DNA of 64,000 nt, from assembly GCA_963840235.1 (NCBI GenBank), contig CAWIYC010000003.1, forward strand, positions 372,001-436,000, written 5' to 3'. Position numbers and translations under genes: made by a program. The notes under the pieces are model-generated. The model did no database searches. It was not told where the DNA came from and worked only from the letters and a program-made list of their open reading frames with translations. This stretch comes from JBBRHQ01 sp963840235. GTDB taxonomy: Bacteria; Actinomycetota; Thermoleophilia; Solirubrobacterales; 70-9. Shown here piece after piece: positions 16,287 through 24,962 of the stretch (its first letter is position 1; each line of letters begins with the position of its first letter).

Positions 16287-17317
16287 TCAGAGGCGGTGGC
16301 GGGCGAGGGCCTCCTCGTCGATGACGACGCCGAGGCCCGGTCCGTCGGGGAGATGGAGCCAGCCGCCGTGCAGCCGGCAGCCGGTCGCGGCGATCGTCGC
16401 GGAGAAGAGACGCTGAGTGGCGAGGCCATGGGCGATGCCGGCGTCGCCGCCGCTCCCGCGCAGCGCCTGGGCCGCGTGTGCGGCGGCTGCGATCCCGACC
16501 GGGCCGTCGAGGGCGCTGGAGAGATACGTCGGAACCATGGCTGCGATCTCCGGCAGCGCTGAGGGCCCCCCGACCTTCGAGAGCTTGACGGTGGCCAGGT
16601 CGCAGGAGCCAAGGCCGGAGGCGGCTTTGGCCTCCGCGGGGTCAGAGAGGCTCTCGTCGGCGGAAATGGGGACATCTGTACGGCTCCGAACGGCGGCGAG
16701 CCTTTCGAGCCCGTGGACGGGCTCCTCGGCCAGCTCGAGCCGATGCTCGTTCATTGCCCGGAGGCGGTCCACCGCCTCCCCGGCCGTCCAGGCGCCATTG
16801 GCGTCCACCCTGATCAGGGCCTGCTCCCCGACCGCGGCCCTCACCGCGCCAACCTGCTCCGCATCACCGGTCACGCCGACCTTGAGCTTGAAGGTGTCGA
16901 AGCCCTCTTTGGCCCAGCCTTCCGCCTGGGAGGCGACCGCCGCGGGGCTGCCCGCCGTCAGGGTCGCGTTGCAGTGGACCGGCTCGGCGCTGTCCGCGCC
17001 CATCTGTCTCCAGGCCGGCACTCCGGCCGCGCGGGCGCGGAGGTCGAGCATTGCCGTCTCGACCGCGCAGCGGGCGGGGGGGAGAGCAGGGCCGGGCCGG
17101 CCTCCGGGTCCCAGCTGTGCAGCTCCCCGGCGACGGTCTCCAAGGACGCCCCTCCCCGCAGCGACAGCGGCACCGCCTCGCCCAGCCCCTCGGCGCCGTC
17201 GCCGTCGCGGACCCGTAGGAGCACCATCTCGCGCCGGCCGAGGGTGCCGCGGGCTGTCACGTAGGGCTCGCGGAAGGGGAGCGCGTAGGGAATGACCTCG
17301 ATCGAGGCGGGCTTCAT
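16287..17317 (-). pseudogene. menC: o-Succinylbenzoate synthase, frameshifted
   Basis: Enolase-superfamily enzyme that would dehydrate SHCHC to o-succinylbenzoate. The 5' part (from ATG 17317, MKPASIEVIPYALPFREPYVTARG) and 3' part (to 16287) are in different frames. The 3' part, read upstream of its first ATG, gives ARCAVETAMLDLRARAAGVP, the normal continuation of this family. The two halves join if one G is added to the seven-G run at 17076-17082. Catalytic residues are intact: the TFKLKVG lysines, RVDANG, LAEEP and ISADES. A real one-base deletion or a homopolymer sequencing error are both possible. The position between menA and menD supports OSBS over other cycloisomerases. Confidence 0.8.
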
Positions 17318-17321
17318 CGGC

Positions 17322-18203
17322 TCAGGCGGCGATCAGCAGGCCGGCGGACACGAGCAGGCTGAACACTGCCAGCAGCGCCCCGGTGGCGGCGAGGGCGCCG
17401 TTCAGGGCCGGGCCGTCGGTCCGCGCCAGCACCGCCCGCGCGGGCTTCGCCACCAGCGGCGCCGAGAGCAGGCCGAGGGCGGCCCACCAGGGCCCCGAGT
17501 TGGCCGCGATCGCGGCGACCAGGACGAGGTAGGCGCCGGCGAGCAGGGCCACGTAGAGGCGGCGGGTGCGCTCGCGCCCGATCCGCACCGCCAGGGTGTT
17601 CTTGCCGGCGCGGCGGTCGGTCTCGAGGTCGCGGACGTTGTTGACGACGAGGATCGCGGTCGAGAGGAAGCCGACCGCGACGGAGAGGCCAAGCGGGAGG
17701 AACGCGACCTCCTCGAGCTGGACGTAATAGGAGCCGTTGACCGCGACCAGGCCGAAGAAGAGGAAGACGAAGACCTCGCCGAGGCCGGCGTAGCCGTAGG
17801 GCCGCGGCCCGCCGGTGTAGAGGACGCCAGCGGCGATCGAGAGGATCCCGACGACGAGGATCACCGGGCCGGCGAGGATTGCAAGGTAGATGCCGCAGGC
17901 GACCGCCACGGCGAAGGCGACCCAGGTTGCGACCAGCACCCGCCGGGGTGCCACCAGGCCCGACGAGGTCACTCGGACCGGGCCGAGCCGGTCGGCCGTG
18001 TCGGCGCCGCGCTTGGCGTCGGAGTAGTCGTTGGCGAGGTTGGTTCCGATCTGGATGAAGACGCTGCCCACCAGCGCCGCGATGAAGCCGCCGATCCGGG
18101 GCAGCTCTCCGGCGCGCTCGATCGCCGCCGCCGTGCCGACCAGCACCGGGGCGATCGCCGCCGGCAGCGTCCGCGGCCTCGCCGCCATCAACCAGATGTT
18201 CAC
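17322..18203 (-). CDS. menA: 1,4-dihydroxy-2-naphthoate polyprenyltransferase
   Basis: UbiA-family membrane enzyme that prenylates and decarboxylates dihydroxynaphthoate to demethylmenaquinone. 293 residues, mostly transmembrane helices. The first Asp-rich motif is NLANDYSDAKRGAD (about 57-70) and the second NNVRDLETDRRAGKNTLAVRIG (about 185). GTG at 18203 is chosen because it overlaps the menB stop (GTGA) and starts at the conserved N-terminus (IWLMAARPRTLPAAIAPVLVG). menC begins 4 bp downstream. Confidence 0.9.
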   Translation of the reverse strand: MNIWLMAARPRTLPAAIAPVLVGTAAAIERAGELPRIGGFIAALVGSVFIQIGTNLANDYSDAKRGADTADRLGPVRVTSSGLVAPRRVLVATWVAFAVAVACGIYLAILAGPVILVVGILSIAAGVLYTGGPRPYGYAGLGEVFVFLFFGLVAVNGSYYVQLEEVAFLPLGLSVAVGFLSTAILVVNNVRDLETDRRAGKNTLAVRIGRERTRRLYVALLAGAYLVLVAAIAANSGPWWAALGLLSAPLVAKPARAVLARTDGPALNGALAATGALLAVFSLLVSAGLLIAA

Positions 18204-19078
18204 GGGCGCTTCGGGAACTTGGAGAAGTCCGGGGCGCGCCCCTGCTGGTAGGCGTTGCGTCCCTCCTGGCCCTCCTCGCTCATGTAGAAGAGCAGGGTGG
18301 CGTCGTGCGAGAGCTGCTGCAGGCCGGTGAGACCGTCCTCCTCGGCGTTGAAGCTGGCCTTCATCAGGCGCAGCGAGAGCGGCGAGAGATGGCCCATCTC
18401 GCGGCACCAGGCGACGGTCTCGCGCTCGAGGTCGGCGAGCGGGACGACCGCGTTGACCAGGCCCATCTCGAGCGCCTCGCGGGCGTCGTAGAGACGGCAG
18501 AGGAACCAGACCTCCTTTGCCCGCTTGATGCCGATGTTGCGCGCCAGCAGGCTGGCCCCGAAGCCGCCGTCGAAGCTGCCGACGCGGGGGCCGGTCTGGC
18601 CGAACTGGGCGTTGTCGGCGGCGATCGTGAGGTCGCAGACGAGGTGCAGGATGTGGCCGCCGCCGACCGCGTAGCCGGCGACCATCGCCACCACCGGCTT
18701 CGGCAGGCGGCGGATCTGGACGTGGAGCTCGCCGACGTCGAGCCGGCCGACTCCCTGCTGGGCGACCTCGTCGTCGCCGATGTAGCCGTCGTCGCCGCGG
18801 ATCCTCTGGTCTCCGCCCGAGCAGAAGGCCTCGGTGCCGGCCCCGGTGAGGATGATCGACCCGACCTCGAGGTCGTCGCGGGCCCGGGAGAAGGCGTCCC
18901 GCAGCTCGGCCAGAGTCTGTGGGCGAAAGGCGTTGCGGACCTCGGGGCGGTCGATCGTGATCTTGGCGACCCCGTCGCAGCGCTGATAGCGGATGTCGCC
19001 GTAGGTGGCGGCCGCCTCCCACTCGACGGGCGCGTAGAGCGCCTCCTCGGGTGGGGCTTCCTTGTGGCGTCTGGGCAA
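18200..19078 (-). CDS. menB: 1,4-dihydroxy-2-naphthoyl-CoA synthase
   Basis: Crotonase-family ring-closing enzyme of menaquinone synthesis, acting on o-succinylbenzoyl-CoA. 292 residues from the TTG at 19078. Visible family features: ITIDRPEVRNAFRPQT, TGAGTEAFCSGGDQ, VAMVAGYAVGGGHILHLVCDLTIAADNAQFGQTGPRVGSFDGGFG and the C-terminal LLFYMSEEGQEGRNAYQQGRAPDFSKFP. The frame is open to 19159, but that would overlap the menE start region; TTG 19078 leaves a 95-bp divergent promoter region. First gene of menB-menA-menC-menD; the start is uncertain. Confidence 0.9.
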   Translation of the reverse strand: MPRRHKEAPPEEALYAPVEWEAAATYGDIRYQRCDGVAKITIDRPEVRNAFRPQTLAELRDAFSRARDDLEVGSIILTGAGTEAFCSGGDQRIRGDDGYIGDDEVAQQGVGRLDVGELHVQIRRLPKPVVAMVAGYAVGGGHILHLVCDLTIAADNAQFGQTGPRVGSFDGGFGASLLARNIGIKRAKEVWFLCRLYDAREALEMGLVNAVVPLADLERETVAWCREMGHLSPLSLRLMKASFNAEEDGLTGLQQLSHDATLLFYMSEEGQEGRNAYQQGRAPDFSKFPKRP

Positions 19079-19173
19079 GCGTGCCTCCGTCTCGGTGCGA
19101 TCGCGGCCCCGGATCCACCGCGGCCCGCAAGAATGCGGGGGCAACCATAGCCAGCGCACCGACCCAGCGCCCC
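19079..19173. promoter_or_regulatory. Divergent menB/menE intergenic region
   Basis: The 95 bp between the two proposed TTG starts must carry promoters for both menB (left) and menE (right). No clear -35/-10 pair or Shine-Dalgarno sequence was identified on either strand, so the true starts may differ. Confidence 0.3.
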
Positions 19174-20499
19174 TTGAAACTCGACAACTGGCTCGCCCAG
19201 AGATCGCAGAGCTGTCCCGAGCGCACCGCCCTCGTCGCCGGTGACTCCGAGGTCACCTACTTCGAGCTTGAGGCGGAGTCGGCCTGGGTGGCCCGGCGGC
19301 TCGGTGCCCACGGCGTGCGCCGCGGCGCCACGGCGGCGCTGACGATGAGCCCCAGCCGCGAGCAGGTCGTTCTCATCCATGCCCTGATGAAGCTGGGCGC
19401 GGTGGTGCTGCCGATCAGCCCCGGCCTCTCCGAGCAGGAGCGGCGGGCGGTGCTCGAGGCCGAGAAGCCGGCGATCGACCTCAACGACGCCGGCCACCTG
19501 ACCCAGACCGAGGCCGACCTGCCGCTGCTCGGCGAGCACGACATGGACGAGATCCACTGCCGGATCCTGACCAGCGGCAGCACCGGGGCCCCGCACACGG
19601 TCGGCCTCACCTATGGCAACCATCTCTGGAGCGCGGTCGGCTCGGCCTTCAACATCGGCGTCGACCCCGAGGACCGCTGGCTCTGCTGCCTGCCGCTGAG
19701 CCACATCGCCGGGCTCTCGATCGTGATGAGGTCGGTGATCTACGGGACCACCGCGATCCTGCACGACGGCTTCGATGTCGATCGGGTCGCCGCCTCGCTC
19801 GGCGAGGAGGGGATCACGGTCGTCTCGCTGGTCTCGACCATGCTGGTGCGGCTGCTCGACGCCGGCGCCGACATCTCGGGGCCGCGGGCGATCCTGGTCG
19901 GCGGCGGCCCGGTCCCGGCCGAAGCGCTCGAGGAGGCACTGGGCCGGGGCGCCACCGTCGTCCAGACCTACGGCCTGACCGAGTCCTGCTCGCAGGCGAC
20001 GACGCTGGCTCCCGCCGAGGCACGGCGCAAGGTCGGCTCCGCCGGCAGGCCGCTGTTGACCACCCACCTGCGGATCCTCGACGGCGAGATCCTGATCCAG
20101 GGCCCGACCGTGGCGCCGGGCTGTGGCGACGCCGATGGCTGGCTCCACACCGGCGACCTCGGCCGCATCGACGAGGAAGGCTTCCTCTACGTCACCGACC
20201 GGATCGATGACCTGATCGTCACCGGCGGCGAGAACGTGGTCCCGGCCGAGGTCGAGCAGGTTCTGATGCGTCACCCGGAAGTCGACGACGCGGCCGTGGT
20301 CGGGCGCGAGGACCCGGAGTGGCAGCAGGCGGTGACGGCGATCGTCGTCCTCCGCAACGGTTCCGGGACCAGCGCCGACGACCTGCGCCGCCATTGTGCC
20401 GGGGCCCTGGCCCCCTTCAAGGTGCCCAAGCGGATCGAGCTGGCCTCGGCGCTGCCCCGGACCCCTTCGGGCAAGCTGATGCGCAGGGCGCTGCGATAA
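19174..20499 (+). CDS. menE: o-Succinylbenzoate-CoA ligase
   Basis: ANL-superfamily adenylate-forming enzyme that activates o-succinylbenzoate to its CoA thioester. About 441 residues. P-loop-like AMP motif ILTSGSTGAPHTVGLTYGN (about residue 130), the motif TYGLTESCSQATTL, the hinge TGDLGRIDEEGFLYVTDRIDDLIVTGGENVVPAEVE and the C-terminal catalytic lysine in RTPSGKLMRR. The TTG at 19174 begins KLDNWLAQRSQ, as in family members; an earlier frame start at 19051 is unlikely. ilvC begins within 1-13 bp downstream, so co-transcription is likely. Confidence 0.88.
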   Translation: MKLDNWLAQRSQSCPERTALVAGDSEVTYFELEAESAWVARRLGAHGVRRGATAALTMSPSREQVVLIHALMKLGAVVLPISPGLSEQERRAVLEAEKPAIDLNDAGHLTQTEADLPLLGEHDMDEIHCRILTSGSTGAPHTVGLTYGNHLWSAVGSAFNIGVDPEDRWLCCLPLSHIAGLSIVMRSVIYGTTAILHDGFDVDRVAASLGEEGITVVSLVSTMLVRLLDAGADISGPRAILVGGGPVPAEALEEALGRGATVVQTYGLTESCSQATTLAPAEARRKVGSAGRPLLTTHLRILDGEILIQGPTVAPGCGDADGWLHTGDLGRIDEEGFLYVTDRIDDLIVTGGENVVPAEVEQVLMRHPEVDDAAVVGREDPEWQQAVTAIVVLRNGSGTSADDLRRHCAGALAPFKVPKRIELASALPRTPSGKLMRRALR

Positions 20500-20512
20500 C
20501 GTGCCCCGCCCG

Positions 20513-21514
20513 ATGGCCAGCGACCAGTACTACGACTCCGACGCCGACCTCTCGCTGCTCGGGAACAAGACGGTCGCGATCCTCGGCTACGGGTCCCAGG
20601 GGCACGCCCACGCGCTCAACCTCAAGGACTCCGGGGTGGAGGTGGTGGTTGGCCTGCGGCCCGGCTCTCCAAGGCGCGATGAGGCCAAGGCCGCCGGGCT
20701 CGAGGTCCTCGACGTCGCCGATGCCGCCAGCCGCGGCGACATCGTCATGATCCTGCTCCCGGACGAGAGGCAGGCCGAGATCTGGGAGGCCGAGATCGCC
20801 GACGGGATCACCGAGGGCAACCTGCTGATGTTCGCTCACGGCTTCGCCGTCCACTTCGGCCAGATCGAGCCCCCGGCGGGCGTCGACGTCGGCATGGTGG
20901 CGCCGAAGGGGCCCGGCCACCTGGTCCGGCGCCAGTATGAGGAGGGGCGCGGCGTGCCATGCCTGATGGCGGTCCACCAGGACGCGACCGGCAAGGCCCA
21001 TGGGCTCGTCCTCGCCTACGCCAGCGGTATCGGCGGCGGCCGTGCCGGGATCATCGAGACGACCTTCAAGGACGAGTGCGAGACCGATCTCTTCGGCGAG
21101 CAGTCGGTCCTCTGCGGCGGCGCCACCGAGCTGGTCCAGGCCGGGTTCGAGACCCTGGTCGAGGCCGGCTACGACCCGCGCCTGGCCTACTTCGAATGCC
21201 TGCACGAGCTGAAGCTGATCGTCGACCTGATGTACGAGAAGGGGATCCAGGGGATGCGTCACTCGATCTCGAACACGGCCGAGTACGGCGACATGACCCG
21301 GGGACCGAAGGTGATCGGGCCGGAGTCACGGGCGGCGATGAAGAAGATCCTCGCCGACATCCAGTCCGGCGATTTCGCCAAGGAGTGGATCGCCGAGAAC
21401 CGCGCCGGCGGCGAGAACTTCAACCGCATGCGAGAGGAGGCGGCCGCCAAGCAGATCGAAGAGGTCGGCTCCGAGCTCAGGGGCATGATGCCCTGGATCG
21501 ACACCGAGTTCTGA
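20513..21514 (+). CDS. ilvC: Ketol-acid reductoisomerase (class I)
   Basis: Rearranges and reduces acetolactate/acetohydroxybutyrate with NADPH, the second common step of branched-chain synthesis. About 333 residues, the short class I type. Rossmann motif VAILGYGSQGHAHALNLKDSG, GFAVHFGQIEPP, the metal-binding ETTFKDECETDLFGEQSVLCGG and ECLHELKLIVDLMYEKG. ATG at 20513 (MASDQYYDSDADLSLL) is preferred over the in-frame GTG at 20501. It is separated from ilvBN by the men genes and follows menE almost directly. Confidence 0.92.
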   Translation: MASDQYYDSDADLSLLGNKTVAILGYGSQGHAHALNLKDSGVEVVVGLRPGSPRRDEAKAAGLEVLDVADAASRGDIVMILLPDERQAEIWEAEIADGITEGNLLMFAHGFAVHFGQIEPPAGVDVGMVAPKGPGHLVRRQYEEGRGVPCLMAVHQDATGKAHGLVLAYASGIGGGRAGIIETTFKDECETDLFGEQSVLCGGATELVQAGFETLVEAGYDPRLAYFECLHELKLIVDLMYEKGIQGMRHSISNTAEYGDMTRGPKVIGPESRAAMKKILADIQSGDFAKEWIAENRAGGENFNRMREEAAAKQIEEVGSELRGMMPWIDTEF

Positions 21515-21521
21515 GCGCCCC

Positions 21522-21755
21522 TTGGCCGCGGTCCTCGCGGTGGCGGCCGCGCTCTTCTTTGCCGTCGGGACCGTTCTCCAGCAGCGGGCGGCGATGGCCT
21601 CGCCGGACGACGAGGCGATCCGCGCCGGGTTCCTGCTGCGCCTGGTGCGCCGTTCGGTCTGGCTCGCCGGGATAGCTGCAATAGGGTGTTCTGGTGCCCC
21701 GATTCGCTCAGCGCCAGAGCGAGGCGGGGTGGCCGCTGAGCCCGGTCGGACCTAG
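21522..21755 (+). pseudogene. 5' remnant of a DMT/EamA-type membrane protein
   Basis: From the TTG at 21522, about 53 residues read as the normal N-terminus of an actinobacterial DMT-family membrane protein (hydrophobic helix, then GTVLQQRAAMASPDDEAIRAGFLLRLVRRSVWLAGIAA). Near base 21680 the homology stops and an unrelated 25-residue tail rich in Pro/Arg/Gly leads to a stop, so roughly 80% of a normal protein is missing. It is probably a deletion or recombination scar. It abuts the convergent Ig-like protein gene. Confidence 0.6.
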
Positions 21756-24418
21756 GCCGTCCGGTCGCACTCCATCGTGGTCGACTTGGTGGAGTCGTGG
21801 CTGAGGTTGTAGATGCCGGTACCGAAGGAGGCGTTCGCATTCAGCGAAAGCTGGTAGGTCCCCGCGGGGAGATGGAACGTGTCCGAGGGGTTGTCCTCGT
21901 TGACCTGATCGAAAAGGTTTGGGCCGTCGATTCTCACATTCCCGATCCTTGCCGAGTTGAAGGGGGGGACCCCGCTGGCGGAGGACGTGTGCGTGCAGGT
22001 CAACTCGACCGGACCGCCGGTGACAGTGAAGACGACGGTCATCCGCGGATGCGCAATGCCCACTGACGAGGGGGACAGGAAGGGAAGCGCTCCGGGGTCG
22101 TCGGTAGTCAGCTCGTCGGTCGCGTGCAGCGTTGCGCTGAACCGGACCGTAAGCCCGTCATCGACCGCCTCGACGTTCTGGCTGGTCTGGTGGTCGGCCT
22201 TGGCGCTGACGCTGAAGTTTCTTCCGTTGCAAGTGGCCGGAAAGCTTGTCTGGCGGCTTTGAAGGTTCTTGCTGAACGGCCCCAGGCCGGTTAGTTGCGG
22301 CACGGTCTGTAGGTCGGTGTCGAACTGCTGAGAGTTCCCTGGGAGGCAACCTGTCGGGGTGCCGGCGTTTCGGGTCAACATCGATGTTGCTTGCAAGTCC
22401 GTATCGGAGGTCCGCGAAACGAAGTTGATCGCTCCCGCACCGACCGTGACCTGCGCCGTGCCCTTCTTGGCCGGGTCCTGGACGCTGGTCGCGGTAACGG
22501 TGTAGTTCCCGGGAGCCTGCGGCGCGGTGTAGAAGCCGTTCGCGGTGATCGAGCCGGCGCTCTTGGTCCAGGTGACGGCGGTGTTGGTGGCATTGGTGAG
22601 GTTGGCCGTGAACTGCTGGGTCGCGCCCGGGCCGAGGCTGACCGGATTGGGAGTCACCGTGACCGAGATCGTCTTGCACTGCCCCTGGAACTCGACCTGG
22701 CCGGCGGGGCAGGTGACGGTCACCGTCGCGGTGCCGCTGAGAATGCGGCGGGTGGTGGCGGTCACGGTCAGCGACCCGGGGGCGACCGGGGCCGTCAGCA
22801 GGCCGTCCTCATCGATCGTCCCGTCGGTGGTAGTCCAGTCGAAGTCGGTATCGCCTTCGTTGGAGCGGGCCGTGAACGACTGGTCCTTGCCGACCTCGAC
22901 GCTGGCGCTCTTGGGCGTGACGAAGACCTTGGGCTTGCACTCCGAGAGCGCAGCGTCGAACTCGGCGGCGAGGATCCTGATCGCCACCGCGACCTTCTGC
23001 CCTCGGGTGAGGATGTCCTTGCCTTCGGTGAGCACCTCCTCGCAGCGCTTGGCCCCATCGTCGAGCATCTTCTGCAGGCCCCTCTCGCAGGCGTCCTGGG
23101 CCTGTGACTGGAGTGCCACGAAGCCCTGAAGGGCGGCCGTGCGAGCGACCTGGACGGCCCACTCGCAGTTGTTCGCCTGGCCGTCGCCGTCCTGATCGGC
23201 GCGGCCGGCGTCGGCGGCGGTGATCGGGACGGCGGTAATGCCGGTGGGGTCGTCCTCGGCCGGACCGGTGATCTCCTGGACCAGCCCTCTGGTGATGCAA
23301 AGCCGGGCATCGGAGAGCTGGGAGGCTTGGCGGTTGCGGCCCAGCAACCTCAGGTCTGCGTCGATCTGGAGGCCCAGTCGCAGGGAGTCCATCGCTTCCG
23401 AGCCGCGCGGGGGGTCGCCGTCGAAGAGACCGGTGGCTCCCAGACAGCGGAAGCGGTTCGCCTGGGCCGTGAGCAGATCAGTCGTTCCTGCGAGCACGAA
23501 AGCGCAGGTGGGGTCGCTCTCGCAGTCGGAAGGGTTGGCCGCGAAGAACGACGACCAGGCCGCGGCGAAGGTCGAGACGTCCGAGAGGGTCAGCTGCCCG
23601 GCGACCAACTTCGCCGCCAGGCGGCCGAGCAGGATGACCATGTCCTTGGCGCTGATCGTGGCCGCTCCGGCCGAGGAGAAGTGGTTGACAGAGAGGCGGA
23701 CGGTCTTTCCCGAGGTCTTGGCCACCCGCAGCCCGAAGTCCCTGCCGGAGCCGCCGTAGACGAAGCCCGCGAGCTTGCCCGAAGGGACCCGCGCGTAGGT
23801 GATACGCAATGTCGCCGGGCGCGAGAGCCGAAGCCCGTCCGGGTCGAACTCGACCGCCGCCGGCTTCCCCGACAGGGGGAAGTCGCCGATTCCCTTGACC
23901 GGAGTCAGCGTGATCTCGGTCGCGGGGCCGACCGCCCCGGCCGGAACGGAAAGCCTGAAGACCGTCCCGTCGAGCGCGGTGGCCGAGACCTCACCGCCGC
24001 CGGGGCCGATCAGCTCCGACGCGGAGCGCCTGCGATCGGGGTGCGGGGCGACCCGACCGTCGAAACCCCTGGCGATCCGCAGCCGCCCTTTGAGACGGTG
24101 GCGCCCAGACCCGACCGATACCCGGCGCACTCCCGGCCCCAACTGCGGCACGCCGAATCCCAGCTTGTGCCGCCTGCGTGAAACAACCCGGGCGCGCTTC
24201 CCGCCGACCAAGACCTTGGCCCCTCGCGCCACCAGATCGGGGGCCCCGAGGACCACAATCTGACCCGGAACCGCAGAGCGCGTCGAGATGTGCAGGTGCG
24301 AATGGGGGGCCGCGCTGGCCGGAGTAGCCGGAAACATCGCGCCAAGCAGTGCCACTACCGTCATTACCAGCACCCCGCCGGCCGATGATCTCCCCCCTCG
24401 GGGAACTCTGCTCAGCAC
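21752..24418 (-). CDS. Large secreted protein with ZU5-like and bacterial Ig-like domains
   Basis: 888 residues with a Sec signal peptide (about 1-36, ending PASAAP). After a basic, Val-rich N-terminal region comes a ZU5-like segment (GGEVSATALDGTVFRLSVPAGAVGPATEITLTPV, about 140-175), a long cysteine-containing helical region (about 280-490), then Ig-like/BIg2 modules (VTPKSASVEVGKDQSFTA and VTVTPNPVSLGPGATQQFTA, about 500-660) and a C-terminal beta-rich domain. No sortase motif or membrane anchor is seen. A secreted or loosely attached surface protein is inferred; ligand unknown. It lies next to the DMT remnant. Confidence 0.7.
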   Translation of the reverse strand: MLSRVPRGGRSSAGGVLVMTVVALLGAMFPATPASAAPHSHLHISTRSAVPGQIVVLGAPDLVARGAKVLVGGKRARVVSRRRHKLGFGVPQLGPGVRRVSVGSGRHRLKGRLRIARGFDGRVAPHPDRRRSASELIGPGGGEVSATALDGTVFRLSVPAGAVGPATEITLTPVKGIGDFPLSGKPAAVEFDPDGLRLSRPATLRITYARVPSGKLAGFVYGGSGRDFGLRVAKTSGKTVRLSVNHFSSAGAATISAKDMVILLGRLAAKLVAGQLTLSDVSTFAAAWSSFFAANPSDCESDPTCAFVLAGTTDLLTAQANRFRCLGATGLFDGDPPRGSEAMDSLRLGLQIDADLRLLGRNRQASQLSDARLCITRGLVQEITGPAEDDPTGITAVPITAADAGRADQDGDGQANNCEWAVQVARTAALQGFVALQSQAQDACERGLQKMLDDGAKRCEEVLTEGKDILTRGQKVAVAIRILAAEFDAALSECKPKVFVTPKSASVEVGKDQSFTARSNEGDTDFDWTTTDGTIDEDGLLTAPVAPGSLTVTATTRRILSGTATVTVTCPAGQVEFQGQCKTISVTVTPNPVSLGPGATQQFTANLTNATNTAVTWTKSAGSITANGFYTAPQAPGNYTVTATSVQDPAKKGTAQVTVGAGAINFVSRTSDTDLQATSMLTRNAGTPTGCLPGNSQQFDTDLQTVPQLTGLGPFSKNLQSRQTSFPATCNGRNFSVSAKADHQTSQNVEAVDDGLTVRFSATLHATDELTTDDPGALPFLSPSSVGIAHPRMTVVFTVTGGPVELTCTHTSSASGVPPFNSARIGNVRIDGPNLFDQVNEDNPSDTFHLPAGTYQLSLNANASFGTGIYNLSHDSTKSTTMECDRTA

Positions 24419-24527
24419 TTCCTGCCCCCCTCTCTCGAGTGCTCCCAGTCTACATCGGCCTCAGCCGGCTTCGCATCCCCACTATTGGGCCAGATTCCAG
24501 CTACTGGCCGCCCGGCACGGCCGGATC

Positions 24528-24962
24528 TCAGGCGCCGGGCGGGGCCCCGGGGCCGAAGCGGCTCTCCTCGCCCTCGGGTAGGCGGCCGTCACGGCCGACG
24601 TAGCCGTCCTTGCCGCCGGCGATCAGGTAGACGGCGTCTTCGGAGTCGCTGAGGTTTCGCAGCTTGCGGACCGTGGGTGGGCTGACCCGGGCGGCCCCGC
24701 CGGGGCCGAGCTCGTGCTCGGATCCGTCGCCGAAACAGATCGCGACCCGCCCACTGTGGACGAAGTAGAGCTCCTCCTGCTCGTCGTGGAAGTGGCGCCC
24801 GGTCTCATAGGCGGGGGGGAGGATGATCACGTTGACGCCGAAGGCCGTCACCCCCAGGGCCTTGCGGAGCTTGCGGAAGCCGGGCCCCTCGCCCAGGTCA
24901 TTGAAGTTTGCGACCGCGTAGCCGTCGCCCTCGACGACCCCGGGGGTCTGCTCCCCAGGCAT
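24528..24962 (-). CDS. Cupin-domain protein
   Basis: 144-residue single-domain cupin. The metal-site motif reads HFHDEQEELYFVHSG (about 57-71) and the second motif GPGGAARVSPPTVRKLRNLSD (about 86-106), so a conserved beta-barrel with His/Glu ligands is likely. Substrate unknown; small cupins of this type include isomerases, dioxygenases and sugar-binding proteins. It overlaps the 3' end of the upstream DUF4389 gene by about 65 bp, an unusually long overlap, and precedes the Ig-like protein gene. Confidence 0.7.
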   Translation of the reverse strand: MPGEQTPGVVEGDGYAVANFNDLGEGPGFRKLRKALGVTAFGVNVIILPPAYETGRHFHDEQEELYFVHSGRVAICFGDGSEHELGPGGAARVSPPTVRKLRNLSDSEDAVYLIAGGKDGYVGRDGRLPEGEESRFGPGAPPGA

